Positions 19,333 to 21,575 of a DNA stretch of 21,575 bases are shown here, one piece after another (the stretch's first letter is position 1; every line of letters starts with the position of its first letter). Position numbers and translations under genes: made by a program. Below the pieces are notes generated by a model. It was given only the letters and a program-made list of their open reading frames with translations, was not told the DNA's origin and made no database searches. Source of the stretch: Desulfurococcales archaeon (GTDB taxonomy: Archaea; Thermoproteota; Thermoprotei_A; Sulfolobales; Desulfurococcaceae); the NCBI GenBank assembly GCA_027064845.1, contig JAMOPC010000038.1, forward strand, positions 1 through 21,575, in the 5' to 3' direction.

Positions 19333-19538
19333 CCTATTCAACATGATAACGAGTAAGCGAGGACGACAGCCCCTCTCATGTCTGGTTTTCTTATTATATT
19401 ATATAATAGGATAATACTTTGTATGGGTTTTGGAACAGGGTTTCATAGCATTATATGATCTTTGTACTTGTTCCTTTTTCCTATTATTCTTATATTATGT
19501 ATAGTGTTTTTCTATTGTGTTTGGATTGTTCTAGGAAT

Positions 19539-20666
19539 TTAGAAGTGGTGTTCTAGGATTACGGCTCTTGGTGTTCTTGTGTCTATTATTTGTTGTAGTT
19601 CTTTCTTGTTTATTGTTTCGTAGGCTTGTTCTATTAGTTCTTCGTTTAATAGTTCATTTATGAATCCTATTCCTAGGGCTTTTCTCAGTATCTGCTTAGC
19701 TAGTAGAACAGTTATTCTACCGATCCCGTATTCTCTGAGGATCATTCCTATTTTTACTCCTGCTATAACGTATTTCATTAATAGTTTCTTTGCTTCTCGG
19801 GTCATTTGCTGCTCTATTTCTTCTTCGTCTTGTTCTCCGTATATGCCTGAGTAGTTGAATGGAACGTTTACGTCGAATACGTGTCGGGGGTTTGGTGCAC
19901 TATCTTGTACATAGATGAATGGGTAGTCCCATCCAGGTTTTACAATGGTTATGCTTTTTACTTGGTCGTCCCATTTTGTGTATATGATTTTGGCTGCTGT
20001 TTCTAGTATCCCTAGGCTTAACTGGGCCAAGGTCTTGCTTAGCCTTGCATCATCGTGCTCTAATGCTTCTAGTATGGTTTTTCTTTCGTATTTGTCGTTT
20101 GCGAGTAGTGGTTTGAATATTAGCATTGGTGAGTTGCGGAAGAATGGTGGTATTAGTTTTAGTCGTTGGCCTGCGAATCCTATGTATAGTATCCCGTTGT
20201 TGAATCCTAGATCCTCAAATTTATGACGTATATCGCTGTAGTATTTTTCTGCTTCGCTTTTGGCTTTGGATTTCTCCCCCGATAATCCCTGGTATAGTAC
20301 ATCATCTATGAACAAGAATAGGGCTTTTCGGTCCTGGTATAGGTCCTTATTGTCTCTTAGGAACTGGACTACATCAACTATTGATTTCCCCATTACGGAA
20401 AATACTTCTTCATCGAATTTCTTTTTGATCCTTTGTTTGACTTTTCTAGCAATGTGGGCTGCGAATACTGATTTACCCATGCTCATAAACCCTATGACAG
20501 TGACGGGTTTCAGGTCTACAAAGCCCCTTGCTAGCTTGTCTTTGGGCGGGATCAGGTATTCCTCGAAGACTTTGAAGCTTGTGGTTCTCCTTATCCTGTA
20601 TCCATTACTGCTGGATCCCGAGAGTAGTGCGTAGATAAATGATTCAGGTATTGTTATCTTCTTCAT
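19539..20666 (-). CDS. P-loop ATPase, probable packaging or assembly ATPase
   Basis: 375 residues from ATG 20666, overlapping the TGA of the upstream gene (ATGA). Walker A is GFMSMGKS at residues 59-66 after VTVI. Walker B is ALFLFIDD at 115-122. A possible sensor region is ILYIGFAGQR near 157-166. The C-terminal half is helical (KLLMKYVIAGVKIGMILREY). The fold is of the FtsK/HerA or Zot-like ATPase group used for genome packaging or virion extrusion in archaeal and filamentous viruses. Which branch it belongs to cannot be told from motifs alone. Its coupled partner upstream is a small protein of unknown function. Confidence 0.8.
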   Translation of the reverse strand: MKKITIPESFIYALLSGSSSNGYRIRRTTSFKVFEEYLIPPKDKLARGFVDLKPVTVIGFMSMGKSVFAAHIARKVKQRIKKKFDEEVFSVMGKSIVDVVQFLRDNKDLYQDRKALFLFIDDVLYQGLSGEKSKAKSEAEKYYSDIRHKFEDLGFNNGILYIGFAGQRLKLIPPFFRNSPMLIFKPLLANDKYERKTILEALEHDDARLSKTLAQLSLGILETAAKIIYTKWDDQVKSITIVKPGWDYPFIYVQDSAPNPRHVFDVNVPFNYSGIYGEQDEEEIEQQMTREAKKLLMKYVIAGVKIGMILREYGIGRITVLLAKQILRKALGIGFINELLNEELIEQAYETINKKELQQIIDTRTPRAVILEHHF

Positions 20667-21052
20667 CTCTCTACCCTTCTCTGCATTATTTTCATTGCTT
20701 TCTCGAATTCGCTAACTGCTCTTGGTAGGTTCATGTAGTCGAAGCGGTTCTTTACTCCTAGCTCCATCATGAGGACCTTTGCTTGTGGTGGGATCACTAG
20801 TTTTCCTTTGTAACGGCCTCTTAGGTAGGCTTTTATTGTCTCTCCTAATATCCATCTTGATAGTATGAATATTCTGTGGTCGTCTGGTTTTACATTGACG
20901 TGTATCATCCATCTGCCTAGTTCTTCTCCGAAGACTCTGCTGAAGTCATCTTTCATCATTTTCTTATCTATACGTGCTGCTCTTACCAGGGTCTGCATTA
21001 TTCCGTGTAGGCCTGAGATGTATTCTTCATAGTCATAACTATCCCAGCTCAT
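20663..21052 (-). CDS. small protein coupled to the P-loop ATPase, unknown
   Basis: 129 residues from the ATG at 21052 (MSWDSYDYEEYISGLHG). The open frame extends to 21157, but that extension covers the leader motif (21065-21085) and runs into palindrome copy 11, so the internal ATG is preferred. The protein is helical, with RWILGETIKAYLRGRYKGKL and a basic C-terminus (FEKAMKIMQRRVER). No family is recognised. It overlaps the ATPase gene by 4 nt, suggesting a direct partner such as an adaptor or substrate-recognition subunit. Confidence 0.75.
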   Translation of the reverse strand: MSWDSYDYEEYISGLHGIMQTLVRAARIDKKMMKDDFSRVFGEELGRWMIHVNVKPDDHRIFILSRWILGETIKAYLRGRYKGKLVIPPQAKVLMMELGVKNRFDYMNLPRAVSEFEKAMKIMQRRVER

Positions 21053-21064
21053 GTTCCAAAACCA

Positions 21065-21085
21065 CCCCAGTAGGAGAGAAGCGAA
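21065..21085 (-). promoter_or_regulatory. late leader motif before gene 20663-21052
   Basis: Minus-strand TTCGCTTCTCTCCTAC then TGGGG, here 12 nt before the ATG. It decides the internal start over the longer frame. Confidence 0.55.
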
Positions 21086-21135
21086 TTCTTGTGAGGGGGT
21101 CTTGTGGGTTTGTTTTCTGTATGGGTTTCTACGTG

Positions 21136-21174
21136 GTGTTAGGTAGTGTTTTATCATGAAAGTTTACCTAACAC
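21136..21174. repeat. 39-bp palindrome, copy 11, with left outer arm
   Basis: Left arm GTGTTAGGTAG (21136-21146), right arm TACCTAACAC (21165-21174). Outer arm TGAGGGGG at 21092-21099. It lies between the divergent ATPase unit and the integrase N-terminal piece. Confidence 0.9.
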
Positions 21175-21211
21175 CTTTATCTGGTCGCCTCAATATTATT
21201 GGGGTGAGGAC

Positions 21212-21523
21212 ATGGGTCAGGTTTTGAGGATGACTCTTGTTGTTAAGCGTGTTAAGGACCGTCTTTATGTTTATGAGCAGTATAGGTTGGATGGGAAAGT
21301 TGTTACTAAGTATATTGGGTCTTTGGAAGAGATTGTCCGTATCTATCAGATCTATAGGCTTGAGGGCCAGGTTAACTACAGGATCACTAAGCGGGACATT
21401 AAGCGAATAACTAAGGGCCTTGCCGAGGAAGTAGTTAACTTTCTCGAAAAGAAGCTAAGTTCATGGTGCGGGGGGTGGGATTTGAACCCACGCAGGCCTA
21501 CGCCATCGGGTCCTGAGCCCGAC
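21212..21523 (+). CDS. int: SSV-type integrase, N-terminal fragment
   Basis: Start at ATG 21212, directly after GGGGTGAGG; the open frame extends to 21146 without such a site. The first 84 residues (MTLVVKRVKDRLYVYEQYRL, then GKVVTKYIGSLEEIVRIYQI) form the N-terminal domain, with a short beta start like other SSV-type integrases. The last 20 codons are translated att sequence (WCGGWDLNPRRPTPSGPEPD). The 104 codons up to 21523 join in frame with codon 549 of the left piece. Past 21523 the frame runs on to 21574 only by chance. In the integrated state the gene is inactive. Confidence 0.92.
21463..21523. other. right attachment site
   Basis: 61 bp identical to 488-548, here inside an intact tRNA-Leu gene. 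Since the host tRNA 5' half is on this side, integration left the tRNA functional. Confidence 0.93.
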
Positions 21524-21551
21524 CCCTTTGACCAGGCTCGGGCACCCCCGC
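21464..21551 (-). tRNA. tRNA-Leu (CAG), complete
   Basis: On the minus strand the acceptor stem GCGGGGG pairs with CCCCCGC, followed by discriminator A and encoded CCA. The anticodon loop CTCAGGA gives anticodon CAG. A long variable arm (TGGCGTAGGCCTGC) marks a class II tRNA, and the T loop is TTCAAAT with stem GTGGG/CCCAC. It is 88 nt with CCA and has no intron. It serves as the integration target. Confidence 0.95.
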
Positions 21552-21575
21552 ACCATTATTTCTTATTGGGTTGAT

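Larger units (their letters stand above)
488..21523. mobile_element. integrated SSV-type provirus
   Basis: The element is bounded by a 61-bp direct repeat that is the 3' part of a tRNA-Leu gene. The two halves of a split tyrosine recombinase lie at opposite ends, each reading into a repeat copy. Counted from one repeat copy to the other, the excised circle would be 20,975 bp. The gene content is a packaging-type ATPase, several small membrane proteins, a very large surface protein, RHH and winged-helix regulators and a Cas4-like nuclease. This fits a spindle-shaped or related crenarchaeal virus better than a plasmid. No tailed-virus genes (terminase, portal) and no recognisable replicative polymerase are seen. 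The family assignment is inference. Confidence 0.9.

Noticed and set aside
19380..19538. Possible small gene or RNA between palindrome 10 and the ATPase gene
   Set aside because: Only very short frames without starts or ribosome sites are present, and no stable conserved structure could be recognised by eye.
20260..20634. 124-residue plus-strand ORF opposite the ATPase gene
   Set aside because: The minus strand carries Walker A and B motifs; the plus-strand frame is a shadow.
1287..21174. The palindromes as integron attC sites (GTTAGGT matches GTTRRRY, ACCTAAC matches RYYYAAC)
   Set aside because: The order is reversed compared with attC (which begins RYYYAAC and ends GTTRRRY), the extrahelical bases of attC are not seen, and there is no integron integrase. 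The consensus is degenerate enough to match by chance. Only the cassette-like layout is retained as an idea.
21146..21211. Upstream extension of the integrase N-terminal piece
   Set aside because: It would begin inside palindrome copy 11 and skip the GGGGTGAGG ribosome site just before ATG 21212.

Overview
The window holds an almost complete integrated archaeal virus (provirus), about 21.0 kb long, lying in a tRNA-Leu gene. The right end carries a full tRNA-Leu (anticodon CAG, minus strand, 21464-21551). The left end carries a 61-bp identical copy of the 3' half of that tRNA (488-548 versus 21463-21523). A tyrosine-recombinase gene is split between the ends: its N-terminal piece (21212-21523) runs into the right copy, and its C-terminal catalytic piece (489-1322) runs out of the left copy. 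The frames match, so joining the att copies gives a 361-residue integrase. This is the arrangement of SSV-type (fuselloviral) integrases. With archaeal TATA boxes, GGTGAT Shine-Dalgarno sites, AGA/AGG/ATA-rich codons and moderate AT content, it points to a hyperthermophilic crenarchaeon (Thermoproteota, perhaps Desulfurococcales). The genus is not determined.

Layout. Bases 1-487 are host flank with a decayed secreted-protein gene. Bases 1389-5731 (minus strand) hold small basic proteins followed by a run of membrane proteins, probably virion components; two of them have two hydrophobic helices each, like the coat proteins of spindle-shaped viruses. Bases 5810-6234 hold a RelE/ParE-like toxin with a convergent 56-residue ORF. 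Bases 6256-6999 hold an unknown protein. Bases 7119-10268 encode a 1049-residue secreted, membrane-anchored protein, the likely spike. Bases 10504-11147 hold two small genes. Bases 11371-15928 are a tight 14-gene minus-strand operon: RHH repressor, coiled-coil protein, Cas4-like nuclease, winged-helix protein, second RHH protein, DPPW methyltransferase and small unknowns. It diverges from an orphan gene at 16054. Bases 16869-17180 are an AT-rich repeat region, the best origin candidate. Then come a winged-helix regulator, a membrane-anchored transglutaminase-like protein, a small ORF, and a P-loop ATPase with its partner.

The most unusual feature is a family of 11 palindromes, GTGTTAGGTAG-N17-CTACCTAACAC. 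Ten of the 11 are exactly 39 bp. They lie between genes across the virion and integrase part and are absent from the early-type operon (10917-17793). Several sit inside a larger symmetric element with outer arms TGARAGGGG / CCCCTYTCA about 36-41 bp away on each side. They divide the genome into cassette-like modules, including one empty module and one with a truncated gene end. A second signal, (T/C)TCGC-pyrimidine tract-(G)GGG ending 6-8 nt before the start codon, precedes most genes in the virion modules. The early-type operon instead uses GGTGAT sites overlapping the preceding stop codon. The two halves of the genome therefore carry different start signals, which suggests separate control of early and late genes. 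The repressor is probably autoregulated through the CTGACGTCAG and CAGACGTCTG palindromes beside the divergent TATA boxes.
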